Shown here: positions 14,457-28,791 of the stretch, one piece after another | Layout of the letters: every line of letters starts with the position of its first letter | Position numbering within the stretch: position 1 is the stretch's first letter | Assembly: GCA_964035545.1 (NCBI GenBank) | Contig: OZ037773.1 | Span: 6,216,251-6,280,250, forward strand | Length of the DNA: 64,000 nt | Source: Bugula neritina | Taxonomy: Eukaryota; Bryozoa; Gymnolaemata; Cheilostomatida; Bugulidae | Direction: 5' to 3' | Program-made: the position numbers and the translations under genes | The notes under the pieces: model-generated | Told to the model about the DNA's origin: nothing | Seen by the model: the letters and a program-made list of their open reading frames with translations, nothing else | Databases searched by the model: none

Positions 14457-17400
14457 CTAACCATCGCGAGAAACTCTCATCACTATGTACTTCAAGGCTG
14501 TAGAAAATGTGAAATTCTCCCCTTCCCAGACTGCATTGTACTTGTCTGAATAACTTGAGTTAGCCAATCGGCCATTTAAGTTACACTTGAAACATTCTCC
14601 CTCTGCCGCATACCACCAGCCAGCTGTAACACAAGTATTCTATTAGTTGCAACTTGCATGGAGTTGTCTTCTTTTTGAAGTAGAAACTGAATTACTTAAG
14701 CAGATGAAAACCTTTGTTTTTTATCATTATATATATGCCTGATTTTATATTTGATCCGCCGTTTGCATGATAAATTACTTGTTTCTGTCAAGTTACCACC
14801 TTAATGAGAGAAACTTTTAAATAGTTGAGCATGTGTATCCATGCTAACATAGAAAGTGTTTTAAAACAATAGCCAGCACACCTTGTTTGCCTCACTAATA
14901 CTCAGTAGCAATTATTCTAATTGCAAAAAGGAATTCTTGCCTTAAAAAATATGAATCTAAAATCTAAATTAATAATAAGCTATTGAGATTTTACTTTGGT
15001 TTGCAAATAGCAGTGCAGGCATCATATAAATTTTGTTTCTAAACTTTTAATTTAATTTTGGTTAAATTTTAATTTAATTTAATGTTATGGCTTACTTCCA
15101 TATGTCTTTGAGCAGTTGTTGTTGTAGTTTGTTTTGTCGGAAGTAGAGAAAAAGTTGTCCTTCTCTCTGACATAAGACAGCGCATCACCAGCATTTCCTG
15201 TATAACCATCTACCTGTTAATTCAAGTGTGATACGTTATAAGGATTTCTAGCTGCAGACGTTACAGCTTTTAATTTTTTTTTGATGTAAAATGTATGTCA
15301 AAATTAGCATGAAACATTTAATTTACTCAGCAATTATAGCAAACTATTAAATTAATATTGTAAGGAATTTGTGTTATAGTGTATATATCGAACAGGCAAC
15401 TCCTTGTTTTACTACGTAGTATTTCACAAATATTAGAGGCGATGTAACTAGTCTAGTACACGCCTACTGATGCTCATACAATGGATATCTAGTTAACGAT
15501 AAGAAGGGGACTAACTAATTAGAGTTGATTGACAGCGCTCTTGGATTGCGCGCAGTTGAATAGTTAGGTTGCGTCTCTGTCTCTGTATAATTATGTAACG
15601 TTTTCCTTTGTATTTAGTTAGTCACTCTTGCATTATTCGTATAAATAAACTCATTCATACTCTAAGTCAGCAGCATTGCTTCTAGGATAACTACCCACAA
15701 TAAGTGAAGCACAGTTTCACAACAATATAAAGAAATAATGTATAAAACTTTTGTTGTTTTATAACAAGTATAATGACCTTCATCATCGTTACTTGACTAT
15801 AAATACTACTCACAAACAGTTGAAATAGGTAATATCTTGAAAGTAAACCAATCCTCGAGTAGTTTGCCATGACTTTCTCTCCATCCCAAGACTTCATTTC
15901 AATGTTTAGTTTTGCGTATTGTTTATTCATCAATTTGTAAATATAAATATTGCCTGAATCGAAAAACCAGAAGTATTTCAATTTACTAAATAGTTGCATT
16001 ATGCAACTTGTTTCAATACTAACTAATTTTTGAAAAGGTTTAAAACAAATAAATATATTGAAACCATATTAATTAAACTAGTTGAAAAATTAGAGAACTG
16101 AAAAAGATTGGTCTTAAACATATTAAAAGTCTTGTTAATTATGCAAGCTATGCATTTCTTTTAAATAGAAAACTTCAGAATAAAACATAAGCTCAAGTAG
16201 TTTTAATGAGATTATGAGTTAAAATTAAATAAGATTTACTAAAAATGGTAGCAGTAAATAAGCACACCTAATTTTAATTCAAACAAAATGTGTTGTATCA
16301 AGCTAAAGTGTGGGGAAGGTTTAAAAATATTTAGTATATCAATCATGTAGAATATTCATACAATTTCGTTCAATCGTTACAGGCAATGCTAAGAATGAAA
16401 GATAATTAAAGTTTTATGATCCAGGCCAGCTAGTGCCAAGAAGTTAGAAAATTAGGAGAAAAAATTTCTAATAATGCTACGTTTGTTTGGTTGTAAATTT
16501 TCTGAAGTCACTTTTTGCCAGCCATTACTTTCATACCGGTAAAAATAGAATTGCATTTTCTATAAAAAATATATATTTCAAAAATATAACCCCATATAGT
16601 GTAGTATAGAAAGTTTAATTTGAATATATTAGGCAAAATGAAGTACTTAAATTCGTATTTTTTATTTTTTATGATCTTGTATTTGTCCCCTTATATTCTG
16701 TAAAATAATTGCCACCACTGGGAATCGAACCCGAGTCCTCTGGCTTGCAAGCAAGTGTGCTACCATTGCACCACACTAAACACAACACTACATATACAAT
16801 ATAAAAAATATTTTACAATGATCAAAATAATTTGCTGGTTAAAATAAGTAAGTGACATCCAAAGATTTTTAATGATGCAAAATTAAACTGGAACTTAAAT
16901 AATTTAAATTAAATATTAAGATAAACTAAATTTTTAAACATTTTAATTTAAATTTCTAAATATTTTTTAAGCTTTTAAATTTAGGAGTTTTCCTCACCAA
17001 ACCAGTAATCTCCAGAGTAATTCCCAAAACCATGGTAGTAATTTATCCACTCTCTTCTGAAATCCACATCTCCATTCACTCGCTTTTGAATCACGGTCCA
17101 GCCATTTTCAGAGTCAAAATCACACCAGGCAGTTTGGCATTTGGTTGATCGAAAATAATAAGGGTTTTGAATTTTATACACTGCAGGCTGCTGAATCCCA
17201 AGCTCAAAAAATTCTTGGCAATCTAAAAGATTGTTATACAATATGCAGGTTTGTTTTTATAGTATTTCAACAGCAATATTTCTGAGATTATTGACCAGTT
17301 GGCAGACTATGAATTGTTAAAAAATGTATTATTGTTTTAAAAACTTGAAATCTACTTGGCAAGCTTTGAGAGGAATAAAAAGGGCTTTATATGACGTTGT

Positions 17401-19374
17401 TTGCAAATGAGATTTACAACACAATAATGAAATTGTTAGATGACGTCCTTGTCTTAAATATCAATAGTTTCGTCTAGCTTAAAACATTCTTCTTGGTTTA
17501 GAAACTTCACAGACTGAATGCTTTTAGCCTGTGAGCAGAAAACGTTTTTTGCTACATTTATGCCCTTTAAAAATACCATAAATTTACCAAATCATACAAT
17601 AAAAAACTGTTAAACTGTTATAATTGAAAAACATAATGTATCTATATAAAAAGGTAGTAATAATCTATCATAGGAAAATTATACACAAGCTATAGTAAAT
17701 GTATTCATGTTTTCCACATGTGAAAATATAGAGTGCAACAGCATAATATTATGATATCATGTTATATATTGTAGTATCACATATACTGTAATATTATGGC
17801 CACCTGTAGATTGATGACCTTTACATTGATTTCAGCAAATCATTTAAGCTAGATATGAATTGAAGCATGTCAATTTGAAACTGTTTAACAATTCAACTAA
17901 TTGAAAATGATAGTTCAAAAGCCTATAATATAATATTATTATTTCATATTTTTGAAATTGAAAGGAGTTTTATTTTTTAGCATTTGCAGACCTATAACTT
18001 TCCAAAACTAAAAGTAGATGCGGATTGAAAATTTTCTGATGGAATGCAGCAGTTTATAGCAAAAATGTGTTAAGCTTTATATCTTTAAAATTGCTGATGA
18101 ATATATTTTAACTGTCAGTGCGATTAGTTTTCAGCTATCAGATAGTTATGATCTGTAAATTATTTAGTCAATCATATGAGAATTAATTCAATTAATGACA
18201 TTTATGAAAATTTATTGGTTACCTCGTAGTCCAATTTCATTTATTTCAGGACAGTCATATTTTGCTCGGTCCTAAAAATATTCAATATAATATTCACATT
18301 GAATTCTGAATCTCACAAGAATAAAATTGGTTAAAAGCAAATACTAAAAGGAAGTGTCTACATTTTATATTACCGGAGAGTGTAAAGCACAAAGACTTTC
18401 GTAGTAGGTTAGGTTGTTTGGTGAAGTTGCAGACGTGTAGTTGAGTAGTGCAGACGCGTGTAACTCACAAATCTTGTCTTCTGAATCATATACCACAGCT
18501 TCACAGTAGTATTTATATCTCTGACAGGAAAGAGTGCATTCATTGGCAGTCTCACCTAAAATATTTATTCAAATGCTTGATGCAGCTCAGTACATAGAAC
18601 CATAACTTGCTGTTATATTTTACAAGTTGCATGCATAAAAGAGTTAACACATATTATAAGCAAGCACTGGTATTCAATTCTGTAGAAAAGTAGTAATATG
18701 GGAGTTGCATACTCCATGGCTTTGGATTGACGAGTACAAACTTTGTAGGTGCATTACAGAATTATTAGTAGTATTTTGCGCTCACAATTATAGATGACTT
18801 TTCGTGCTTTAGCAGAGTAATTGGCTGGGATTTCTGGCTGAGATACTTTTTTGTACATCTGACTGTTATAGAAACATCCTTTTAGCTCCCGTATCTCCTA
18901 GATAAGCATATATAATGTAAGCATATAATATAAGCATATAATATAAGCATATAATATAAGCATGTAATATAAGCATTTCTATAATGTTCCTCAGTATATA
19001 ACAAGTAGAACAAAAGTACTCTAAAACTGATTTGTTTTTCAATCTTTCATAATGCTGCCTTTTCAAAATAACTTTTGCCTTAGTTTTTAAATTTCCAGTC
19101 AAGTGTAGTTAGCATTTGCATTCGAAGATTTTAGAGCCATGACATGAATGCTGTTGGCACCATGTATAATATAATGGGCACACAACTTCTCATACAAATA
19201 ATATTATTGCACATTACTAACTGACCACTGGAAACATGTGTTATACGGTAATATAAACTGGGTGATGAAAAGTATAATAATTATATTAGAATACAAACGT
19301 ATCATATAATTTTAAATACTCACATAAATTATTACCAAGACAAATATAACATATCCCAGTTTACAAGAAGCCAT
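14457..19374 (-). CDS. Secreted PAN/apple-like plus fibrinogen C-terminal domain protein, paralogue B
   Basis: Eight exons: 19374-19324, 18897-18786, 18555-18374, 18271-18223, 17222-16998, 15953-15814, 15213-15096 and 14623-14457. They total 1044 nt, or 347 residues. The signal peptide is residues 1-17 (hydrophobic GYVIFVLVIIY). A Cys-rich PAN/apple-like region spans about 25-115 and the fibrinogen-related domain 132-347 (GWTVIQKRVNGDVDFRREW, GYTGNAGDALSYV, NNNCSKTYGTGWWY, NLNGR). The PAN exon and the last exon are about 95% identical in DNA to paralogue A, while exon 2 and the exon at 15814-15953 are strongly diverged. The mosaic suggests gene conversion. The penultimate exon is 9 nt longer than in A. 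It ends with phase base A rather than G, so the residue before GWWY is Thr instead of Ala. Function beyond secreted binding protein cannot be stated. Confidence 0.93.
16711..16777 (-). repeat. tRNA-like SINE head or tRNA pseudogene
   Basis: On the minus strand there is a D-arm/A-box-like TGGTGCAATGGTAGCA and, 25 nt on, a B-box GGTTCGATTCC. The acceptor ends do not pair and the anticodon arm is one base short, so a functional tRNA is unlikely. It sits in the intron between exons 5 and 6 of fibrinogen-domain paralogue B. Confidence 0.55.
18903..18975. repeat. 13-bp tandem repeat (AAGCATATAATAT)
   Basis: Five to six units of AAGCATATAATAT directly beside the acceptor of exon 2 of fibrinogen-domain paralogue B. 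Confidence 0.85.
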
Positions 19375-21109
19375 GGCGATAGAACTTTGCATGTGGTGGA
19401 CAAAAAGTGGAAGGCTGTTTTATATTGATTGCTAAGCATTGATTTTATTATAATCTGATAAATTTGCAATTTAAATTTTTTTTGGTGAGTTTTAAATTAT
19501 GCAGCCAGTTTTGTTTATAAGCATGCTTTTAGTTTTAACCTTACTTAGTAAACAGCTTGACTCTTTAAAAGTACTTCAAGGGTAATTGATCGTGAATTTT
19601 GCTTCAGCGTAATATAGTTGGATTAAATAGACTATTGAACATAAAGGACTCCTTTACGTCATATTATTAACTATTACAGTTATCATGCACTGTGTGCAAC
19701 ATAGCCTCAATTTGCATTTGTTATAATTATTATAATCTCAAAAATAAATGCCATATGCACACCTGGTTTTAGTTACAAGAGAAATAAACAAGTATATAAA
19801 GTAACTATTTCAATCTAACCTTGACTCTTTTCAATCATGAGATTATTTCAATTTTTTTATTTTACATTCCCCACACCTAAGCCATGCAACATGTTGAAAA
19901 CTATACGTCATGTGCCTCTGCATCATTTAAATAGTTTTTTATGAGCTCAAAAAAAAGTTAATCTAAATAGTATCTGATATGTTGCAGTATACAGCACCTT
20001 GGTTCTTTAACGTGCACCTAGTATAACTTCACCTTAAACCTAATTGACAATAATGTATTTTTTTGGCTTTGTTATATTTCCCTAGTAAAGTTACAGCTGC
20101 CTATAATGCAAAGTTTATACATATATTCCATGTTTTTGTCAACATGTAAAAATGACTTTACAACCCATGCAAGTTAGTTCTGCGTATTACTTTCATACTT
20201 AAGTTTCATTTTGATTGTGAACACGAAGAAGTTTTAGTAATCAAAGTTGAATGAACACTTAACTTTAGCTTTCATTGTAATTTCTGTAATTAGTATTACA
20301 ATAGTTTATAAGAAATAGAAATTCATTGAAATGCCAGCCTTCATGTGTTTCAGGGTTTATTGTTTATTGAGAATGTGTAATAGAGTTAATGTGGTTAATT
20401 TTTTCTTTTCCAATGACACCTAAAATACATTTGTTTTACAAGATAGTGTTATGATATAGTTGGTAAATATATGATAGCTAATAACATTCTTAAGCTTTAT
20501 ACAACAATGCTTATAAAACTCTATAAATATGATTAAAAGACTATTTTCAAAATACACAATTTTTCATAAGATTGTCCTAAAAGCATACGTTTTAATTAGA
20601 AATTGTCTGTTCAGATCATTATCTTGGTTTCAGTCAACAACTTTTTTTTGAGATTCAAAATGGCTACCAAGACTACGCCTGCAATAGGTGTTGTTGATAA
20701 CTTGATTATTGAGAAGTCCGTTGCCATGACTACTGGCTAGCCAATCGCCGTTTGACTCCTAAGATATCTTCTGCACTGCAATGTTGCTTAACCAAGTTCT
20801 TTATGAAAATATGTTCTTTTGGAATCTTCTTGCCATTTTGTTTTTTATCTAAAATGCACAAAAATCTACAATTAATATTTTGAAATTTTATTGTTATACT
20901 GGTTTTATCATTAAAATGAATACTTAGTACCCAAGTAGCAGTGTGAATTGTGCATTTGCTTACAAACTACATATATCTTTAAACTCAACAATCGTAACAT
21001 AACTTAATTTATCTTATGCCTCATCCACACAGTTTATGACAAAGCCTGTGGAATAAGATTATAAATATAACCATGTATGAACTACTTTTACATGTAAAAG
21101 CAAGTTTTC
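19375..21109. other. Intergenic, AT-rich, no supported gene
   Basis: Upstream of fibrinogen-domain paralogue B and downstream of the Ras-like gene. A 26-codon ATG frame at 20660-20740 (+) lacks any recognisable similarity and is not called. Confidence 0.55.
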
Positions 21110-24100
21110 CTAATAACCTATTGTTGGAAAGACTTTGCTGTGAAGAAGGTCTTGGGATTGTGAGTTCTGATGTGCAATCGTCGGCTTACCACTGTCGTAC
21201 TCTGAGTCTGAACTTTCAGCAGATGGGGTTGAGCTGTCACTCCCTCCAGACTCACTGTGACAATTTCTGGTTCTCTCCGTCCGTCCTGCGGGTGAGAGAG
21301 AAATGGCATCCATTGATGACTCATCCAACAGATCAAAGCTCTCTGCTGTAGGTAAGTGACTCATACTGCCACCACAACTGGAGGAGATTTTCCTGCGCAG
21401 ACGTCCGTTGATTAACAATGAGTCAGCAGACTCTAGCCTTGAAAAGTCTAGAGATTTCCTTCTGTTGTGATGAACGTTCGTTTTTCTTCTTACTGCAGAC
21501 GCTTCATTGTTACTACCAGTGCCAGAGTACAAATCGGACATGGACAAGTTTGCGCGATACAGATGACTGTCTTTCAGTTTATTATGGCAGCCATGTTGTC
21601 CATGTTTTAAGTACCTTCTTTGTATAGGTAAAGTTTGGGTAGTAACCTGAAGTTGTTCCTTGCTGCTAGCTTCAAACAATTTATCAAAGTTTCTATTGAT
21701 GAAGTCACTGTAACAGGGTGAGTCACGAGGAGTGGGTGGAGTCTCTAAGGGAGCTTTCTCCTTTTTCTTCCACAGCGGAAGGCTGAGAACAAAGCCATTG
21801 ATTTTCTTTTTCAACTTTTTTCTCTACAAGTAAGATATGTTAATTATGCTATGATAGTGACATGCAAAGTGAAAATAATTGTGTTAAAATTAATTCTCGC
21901 TATATCAAAATTTTATGGCTTATCATGATTCATTTTTTGGTATGCATATGTGTGTGAAACTGTTCATCTCTAACAGCTGCAATTGAAAGCTTTGCCGAGA
22001 TTCGAATGCAAAATGCTTAGCATTTCAAAATGATGCAGCCATTATTAAATTGTATGCATAAAACCTTACCTTTGGCACCATCCCAAGTTCCGTGTAATAT
22101 CCGTCGGTCAACTTAGATTTTGAGCACAAGATTAGCTGCTTCAGCCCCACAATGCCTTGCTGTGAAAAAGCACTGGTGAAGATCTGGCCAATGCACTGAG
22201 ATTGAGTGACATCTATCAGCCGGTTTGGAGCAAAGTCATGCTCCTTCTTTAGTTTGTCGCACTTGTTGCCAATGACAACGATATCAGCATCAGCTGCAAG
22301 TGATATTAAGAAAACTATGAAAAACAGCTGTATATACTACAACCTAATACAGTGCTCCTTCTGTATCTCACTAAGCTAGGGGTCCCCCGAAACCTCAATT
22401 GGCGACATAGTAAAATACCAGACTTAGCTCTCAGATCTGTTAAATTTGGCCATTTTGTTCCTATGCACATATACATAAGCCACAGAATGGGAGTTTAAAC
22501 CATTCTCGTGACCTATGGAATTTCGTAAAAAAGAGAACCATGTGAACTATAGAAGAGTATTGTGAAATTACACAATACTATGATATGCGACACACCAATA
22601 GCTTATGAAGATTATGAATAATGTGTGTTACTCAACAACCACTATTCAAAGCAATCTCTTAATCCCGGATGATCTACAGTTAAGATGTGGCTTACCTTTA
22701 ATGTCCCGAACACCCTTTATTATGTTTTGTAGTGATTGCCGCCAATCAGGGGATGTGACATCATAAACCACGAGTACCAAGTGAGCTCTTTTCACAAACA
22801 GACTCTGCATGGCAGCGAATTCGTTCCAGGCAGCCGTGTCAATGATGTCTATTTGAAGGAACTGACCATCTACAGGAAGTAAGGATAAAACAATAGCATG
22901 ATGTAGCAAGAAGCAAATTATCACAAAACTCATCAAATAATACATTGTTGCGGTAATTAATCTAGATTATTTAATGTATTAGGAGGTATTCTACTACTTG
23001 AGGTAGTAGAGCACTAAATTCTTTACCTTTAGCAATAGTTACAAAAATGGGTCAACTGATTTTGATACTGTATCTTAAAAAACATGTGACTGAAGCTGAC
23101 ATGTGTTTGCTGGTGACATGTAAGTGCTAGCGGCATGTAACTGTTGGTGACATAAGACTGAAGGTGACATGGGACTGCATGTAACCTATGATGGCAGTGA
23201 CATGTGACTGTAAATGGCATGTGACTGTAGTTGACATGTGACTGTAGTTGACATGTGACTGTAGTTGACATGTGACTGCAGGTGCTTGAGCAGGTATTTG
23301 GAGCATAAATAAGCTATGTGGCAGAGATATGGTTTTAAGCAATTCGAAAGTAAAATACTGCTACAAAAACTTCTCAATTGTTATTTATTGAAATTCAAAT
23401 ATGAGATATTTTCAAACTTTCAAAAATCAAAATGCGTCAAGCATCTTAATTTTTTTGTAAATAGCGAGCAAATTTGAATAACTTTTGCATTCAAAAGAAG
23501 GTGAAACTTTAAACCTGAAACTATTGCAAAAAACCCTAAGCTAGGTATAGTATATCAATTGAGATTAGCCCAATTGTTCGGCGCCTCAGGTATGCATGCA
23601 TTACAGAATTATGGGACTCTTACAGGAGCCTCTGTAAATGCTAAATTATATCAGAAATAGCTGACATTTTGTTTTGCTACGATGCTTCATTAGCATGCAA
23701 ATGGCTGCCAGTCAAAGTTGTTTTATAATATTATAAATGTTTGTGTACTCAGGAGTTGCCCCTTCTCTTTACAAAACCACATAATCACAAGGCTTACCTG
23801 TGAAATTGTGATTAATTTACTAATATTCTACTTTTTGTATCAAAGAATATACTTTGTTTTTGGAATTTGGATTATAATTAAATAGTGTTGCTATTAGCTA
23901 TATGTTTAGTTTCTCTTCTTTGCTATAAAGTGTAAAACACAGAGCTAATTGATATTTACACTTACTGAAGATGTTATAGCTAGCTGTATATCAATCACAT
24001 AAAAGTATATAGACGAGGTTAGCTACGTCAACTAGTTCACCTGATTTGAGATAAGACAAAACATGTTTTCTTATCTTGTAGCCATCAGTATGTAAATCTT

Positions 24101-25018
24101 GTAGACCAGTGCAACATCAAAGCCTTACTTGCAAACATGGAAATTTTTATGCACATCAAATATGTAATAACGGCATTTAATGCAGGATTTTGCTGATACC
24201 ATCTCATCTAGATTGGAGAGAGTGGTTGCCATGAAAGAGTGGTTTTCACATTAACAAATAATCCAAACTTGTAGCTGTACAGGTATTTAGTTTATCAGTA
24301 ATAAAGTTTTTGTTTTTTCATAAATTGCAAGTTACCGCCTCAATATGATCACATGAATTCCAATTATTGCCCTACATTTCCTATTGTTTGTGTATAGATA
24401 CATATGTAAAATGTGTTGTAAATTTAAACAAGCAAAAATTAAAATTAACTTAATAAACTGTGTAATTTATTCTATAGTTGAGCAATTTAAATATTTTCTG
24501 ATATACAAAGTGAATATTTTGTTATTACATATTTCAATCACCTCATCACAGCATGAGTCAACCAGTATTGTTGATTACGTGCAATATTATGTTGGTTTAT
24601 TCCTTATATTGGAGTTATGTCTCTCGGTTTGAAGTGCTATTCAAGCATACTGATTTTTGAAACAACCAACATGTATTAGATTATAATTTTTCTTAAAATT
24701 ATCTTTATATATTGTGTGATGAAACAAACTGTTATGGTCACTAATTCTTAAAATATGATATATAAAATATAATATGACAACATATATATAATATCATAAT
24801 ACTATATGTATATATAATATATTATGTATATAATATTATATAGTATATATAATACTATAGGTACCTGTCATTTTCCATGTCATGTTGTAGCACTCATCTA
24901 TGGTGGGAGTGTAAGACGAGAAGTCTACTGGCTCGTCTATCAGTCTCTGTATTATACTAGTTTTACCTGCAGCCTTGCTACCCACAACTACAATAGTTCG
25001 AGTACCCTTATACCCCAT
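21110..25018 (-). CDS. Atypical Ras-family small GTPase with long basic/Ser-rich C-terminal tail
   Basis: Four exons: 25018-24865, 22869-22696, 22293-22070 and 21823-21110. They total 1266 nt, or 421 residues. G domain, about residues 8-184: G1 GSKAAGKT (13-20), switch I YTPTIDE with the Mg-coordinating Thr39, G3 DTAAW (62-66), G4 NKCD (119-122) and a G5-like TSAF. The tail (185-421) starts with a polybasic RKKLKKK. It contains basic-directed Ser sites (RRKSLDF, RRKISSS), then a Ser/Asp/Glu-rich stretch, and ends FPTIGY. There is no CAAX prenylation box, so membrane contact would have to come from the basic patch. Positions equal to Ras Gly12, Gly60 and Gln61 are Lys15, Ala65 and Trp66, so low intrinsic GTP hydrolysis is predicted. 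It looks nearer to RASD/RASL-type proteins than to classical Ras, but I cannot assign a named subfamily. A non-coding 5' exon may lie near 28.8 kb. Confidence 0.92.
22353..22562 (-). mobile_element. Degraded MITE-like copy, same family as 49249-49446
   Basis: Inverted relative to the 49-kb copy. They share TATCTCACTAAGCT near one end, ACATAAGCCACA in the middle and TAACCTATGGAATTT (here TGACCTATGGAATTT) towards the other end. The terminal repeats are decayed. It lies in the second coding intron of the Ras-like GTPase gene. Confidence 0.65.
23085..23290. repeat. 17-bp tandem repeat (TGACATGTGACTGTAGT type)
   Basis: About a dozen units, four of them nearly perfect (23213-23285), the others diverged. 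It lies in the first coding intron of the Ras-like GTPase gene. Open frames here are repeat artefacts. Confidence 0.85.
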
Positions 25019-26189
25019 ACTTCCTTCTTTATCTTGACGCTAAAAGGAATGAGAAAAGATAGCCATAACTTCCAGTTAGAATGCAATAAATTCTTGCCAG
25101 CTACGAGTTAGTCCGAGTTACTGTCTATTTTTAAAGTTTGTAGCTTTGGTAAACTTATTATTGATTGAATAGCATTATTTTTCAATCAAAATTAGCAACA
25201 TTAGAGTTATTATCATTACTCTACCTTCATAATTTTGTTTATTATAAAATGTCAGTGAAATTTACTTACAAACATTGCTTACTTCATAAGGTTGTATTAA
25301 GACTTACATAGAAACCACAACATAAATAAATATTATATACGTCACAAGAATAACTATTTTGGATACAAAGCAGCCAATCAGTAAATGGTTAACACAACAG
25401 TAACCAATTGCTGTTCACTTCTCTTATTTCTGCATTCTTGGCAGTTTCAATGAGGTCATAAACGACCAACCCTTTATAATGAAGTAACTGAATACAAATG
25501 CTGGTACATTCTACATTCTACGCACGTTGACATGACTTATACTTCAGTGACACTATCTAGTGCTATTGCAGCATTACTGTGAGAAAATAACTCCTGAGTT
25601 AACCATGATGACAGATCAATATTGCTGCAAGTGTTGAATATGAGATATTTTACTCACTTTTTGATTAATTGCCAGTTTATAATTTTTCTGCTGACACAGC
25701 TTTTTTCTAACTTATTTGAAAGTGTGAGACTTCCTAACTTGCTTTCCTATAGCTTTGGATTTAAACTCGCAGATTATTTTGTATATATAAAACAAAGTAA
25801 GTAAATTGCAAGTTTTATAGTCATATAAAACTGTCAGATGGTAGCAAAGCTTGAATTATTATTATGTAAAATAATGTTTGCCTTTAATGCATATAAGTGT
25901 AATAAATAGTAAAAACTTTAAATAGTTGCATCAGATGCTACCTGGCGTGTTTTTAATGTTGTAATAGCAAATAAGCTGCATGAATAAGTGTTATCAATTT
26001 ACTAAGAAGGGTTTGAAAAAATATTTACGAAGATTAATTCGATGTTGTAACTTAAATAACACTTCATTGGAATGTGGATTGAAAATACCCTTAAACCATA
26101 ACAGCAAAAATATTTACTGTGTAAAAACCTTAATTGTAATGGCAACATGGTGTTTAAGAGCTTCTTCTTAGAATATAGGAGCATGCCTG

Positions 26190-26285
26190 TTCTGACACCA
26201 CCAATGGTCCCACTGGAGTACAAGCTCCTGACCTAGCGCTTATTAAACCAATGCTTTAACCAGTAGACCACGCTGCTTTCAAAAA
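26190..26285 (-). repeat. tRNA-derived SINE fragment
   Basis: On the minus strand it begins GCAGCGTGGTCTACTGGTTA (A-box like) and continues to CCATTGGTGGTGTCAGAACA. That matches the layout of the better-preserved copy at 63209-63424, which reads GCCGTGGTCTAGGGGTTA and CCATTGGTGATGTTAGGAA. Confidence 0.6.
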
Positions 26286-28791
26286 AGACCCCAAGCTATA
26301 CGCTATTCCTAGGTATACAATACTGCATACAAGGTACATGTAACAAAAGTAAGTGTAACTGGCAAGCATGCATATTTCTGTTTAAAGGTCAAAACCTAGA
26401 CGACATCAGTTTTATCATTTGTAATCTAGTTCAGCCTGAAGACCGGCAATTACCATTGATAGCTGTAAAAAATATACTAAAAATAATGATGGTTCTTCAA
26501 TTATTGAAAAATGACTATGATAAATATTGACTTTTTCATATATTATTCTAATTGTAATTCTGTAAAGAATAATCGATTTAGTTTAGAGTATTGTTTGCTC
26601 TGAGTTGCGTGTAGGGTCAAGACCTTGAAGAACATTTGTCTTGTTTATCTATGAGCAGTTGATTGATGTGTGAATTCACTAAATTTAAACAAACTGCAAT
26701 ACGTTGCAGTACCAGCATTCAAGGAAACATTCAACTTTTGTCTCACTATGCAGGGTCGTTTTAAACATCATATTTTAACTTTTGACGTGGGTGAATCTGA
26801 CATACTAATAGCATTATAATCATCTCATCAACATTCAAATAGAACCTCCCTAAAATATAAACAATGATATCTTGAGTCTAATATGTCCCAATTCTTATGT
26901 TGGTATCGCGTATCAGCATTATTAATCAATCATTGTTATAGCTTTTAGCCTTGACTGTCAGTATAGTGATCAAAATACATTATTATATTTTTTATTAATT
27001 GAGTTTTATTATATTATATCTATTATATATTATTGCTTAGCAGAAGGCTAAAAGTAATATTGACAAAAACGGTATTTAACTTGAAAGTTCTGCTAATGAT
27101 TGTAGTTTGCAGTCAGTGCTTTAGCTACTTTTCTTATTATTAATATTAGGAGCTCTCATTTGAGATTTCTTGAAGATTATTTTTAATTGTATTAAGACTT
27201 TGGATTAACAAAGAACCAATCATTGCACTCCATTTTATGACCACGCAATATTATGCATTTGGCTTACAGTTAGGAATTATATCTCAACTTGTGTGTGCGT
27301 CAGTGTGTGTACAACTAGTGTAAAAGCTGGTTTATGTGGGCGGAGGATGCAAATCCTTACCAGAGTACACAACCTTTCAGTTTTGAACTCCATTCTGTTA
27401 TTATGCAATATGGCACCCAACAAGACAATGTGAAATGGCAATGAACTCTTTCAAGTGTGTAAAACCCTGAATCACTTGTACCTGCAGCCAGTAAACTCAG
27501 CTTCTTGGTAAACAACCTACTTCATGCTAAAGTCTTTAGTTAACTCACATTAATTATACTTTGCTTCATTAAATCCTGCAGATTAAACTGCATATCCTCA
27601 CATTAGTAAGGGAACTATAATTACTACTTGTGCTCAACACTGCACCACTTGTATTCACAGAAAACTTGGTTCTCTCAATAGTATTACTACACCTAAACAG
27701 ATTGTGTCTGCTGTTCAACCACTTTACACGTTATTACTACACCTAAATAAAGTTCATCAGCTTTCCACCCACCAATACAATATTACTAAACCTTAGACAG
27801 TCCCCCACAACATTCTCATTACAACTCTTTCTGTTTGATCTCCTTGAGGTAGTTCATAACAACATAAGTTTAGAGTTTGGACCATCAATAGTCAAAGGTT
27901 TTCAAGTTTGAATAATAAAATTTATGAGCAGCTAATAGATTACTGAACAATATGATGCAAAAGTTAACTGCAGCGAAACAAAACTTGGTAAACTGTACTG
28001 GGAAAGAGTAAAGGTTTTTCACTATTTACTGCAAAATTTCATTTTTTATAGGATTTGCTATTATTAAATATTTCTAGTTTATTAAGAATTTTACACTTTC
28101 ATTAAACTAAAAGCATCCGCTTGCCAATTTATATGATAAAAGCAAAACTGCGAGCTAATATATGAGCAAATATTGCATAAGAATTTTTCAGAGATATAGT
28201 TTCTGGTCACACTAATAGAATAAGGAATACTAGAATTGCTATCACAATGTCCTCACTACTTCTAGCTCAAAGTTCAGGTGCTAAAACTCAAGTGCAATCT
28301 TTATTGAACTCTGAAGTACTTACATTTGTTTGCTCTTTCGGCAGAAGTACCCGTATGCAGCTGTAAATTCTATTTTTTCACACGTTGCTTCTCTCAAATC
28401 CTACAGCACTTCAATATACAGGAAGTCTAAAAGGAAATAAAATTTTGTATGCTGTAAGCTAAAGCCAGGCAGATTCTTAATACAAAGAAATTTTGTAATA
28501 CCATGGATTGATGAAAACAGCTACAGGATGGTAAATGCAAAGTTAAAAGAAAAAGGGCACCATTAGAGCTCCTACTATAAAATTAGCTGGACATCACAGC
28601 ATGCAGCAATTGTATATAAAAACTTTAGGCTATACATACATACAAATCTTGACGAAAATGATATTTTTACTATAGAGCACTAATAGTTTATTTTGTGCTG
28701 CTGAAATATGACCACATAGTTAAAATTCAAGTCTCGAAGAAATATTTATATTCATTCCAATTCAATTTCTACAGAAGTAATAGATTCTTAC

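Noticed and set aside
16711-16777. Functional tRNA gene
   Set aside because: Acceptor stem does not pair and the anticodon arm is short by one base.
20660-20740. 26-codon ATG frame on the plus strand
   Set aside because: No similarity, no supporting context; short frames like this are expected by chance.
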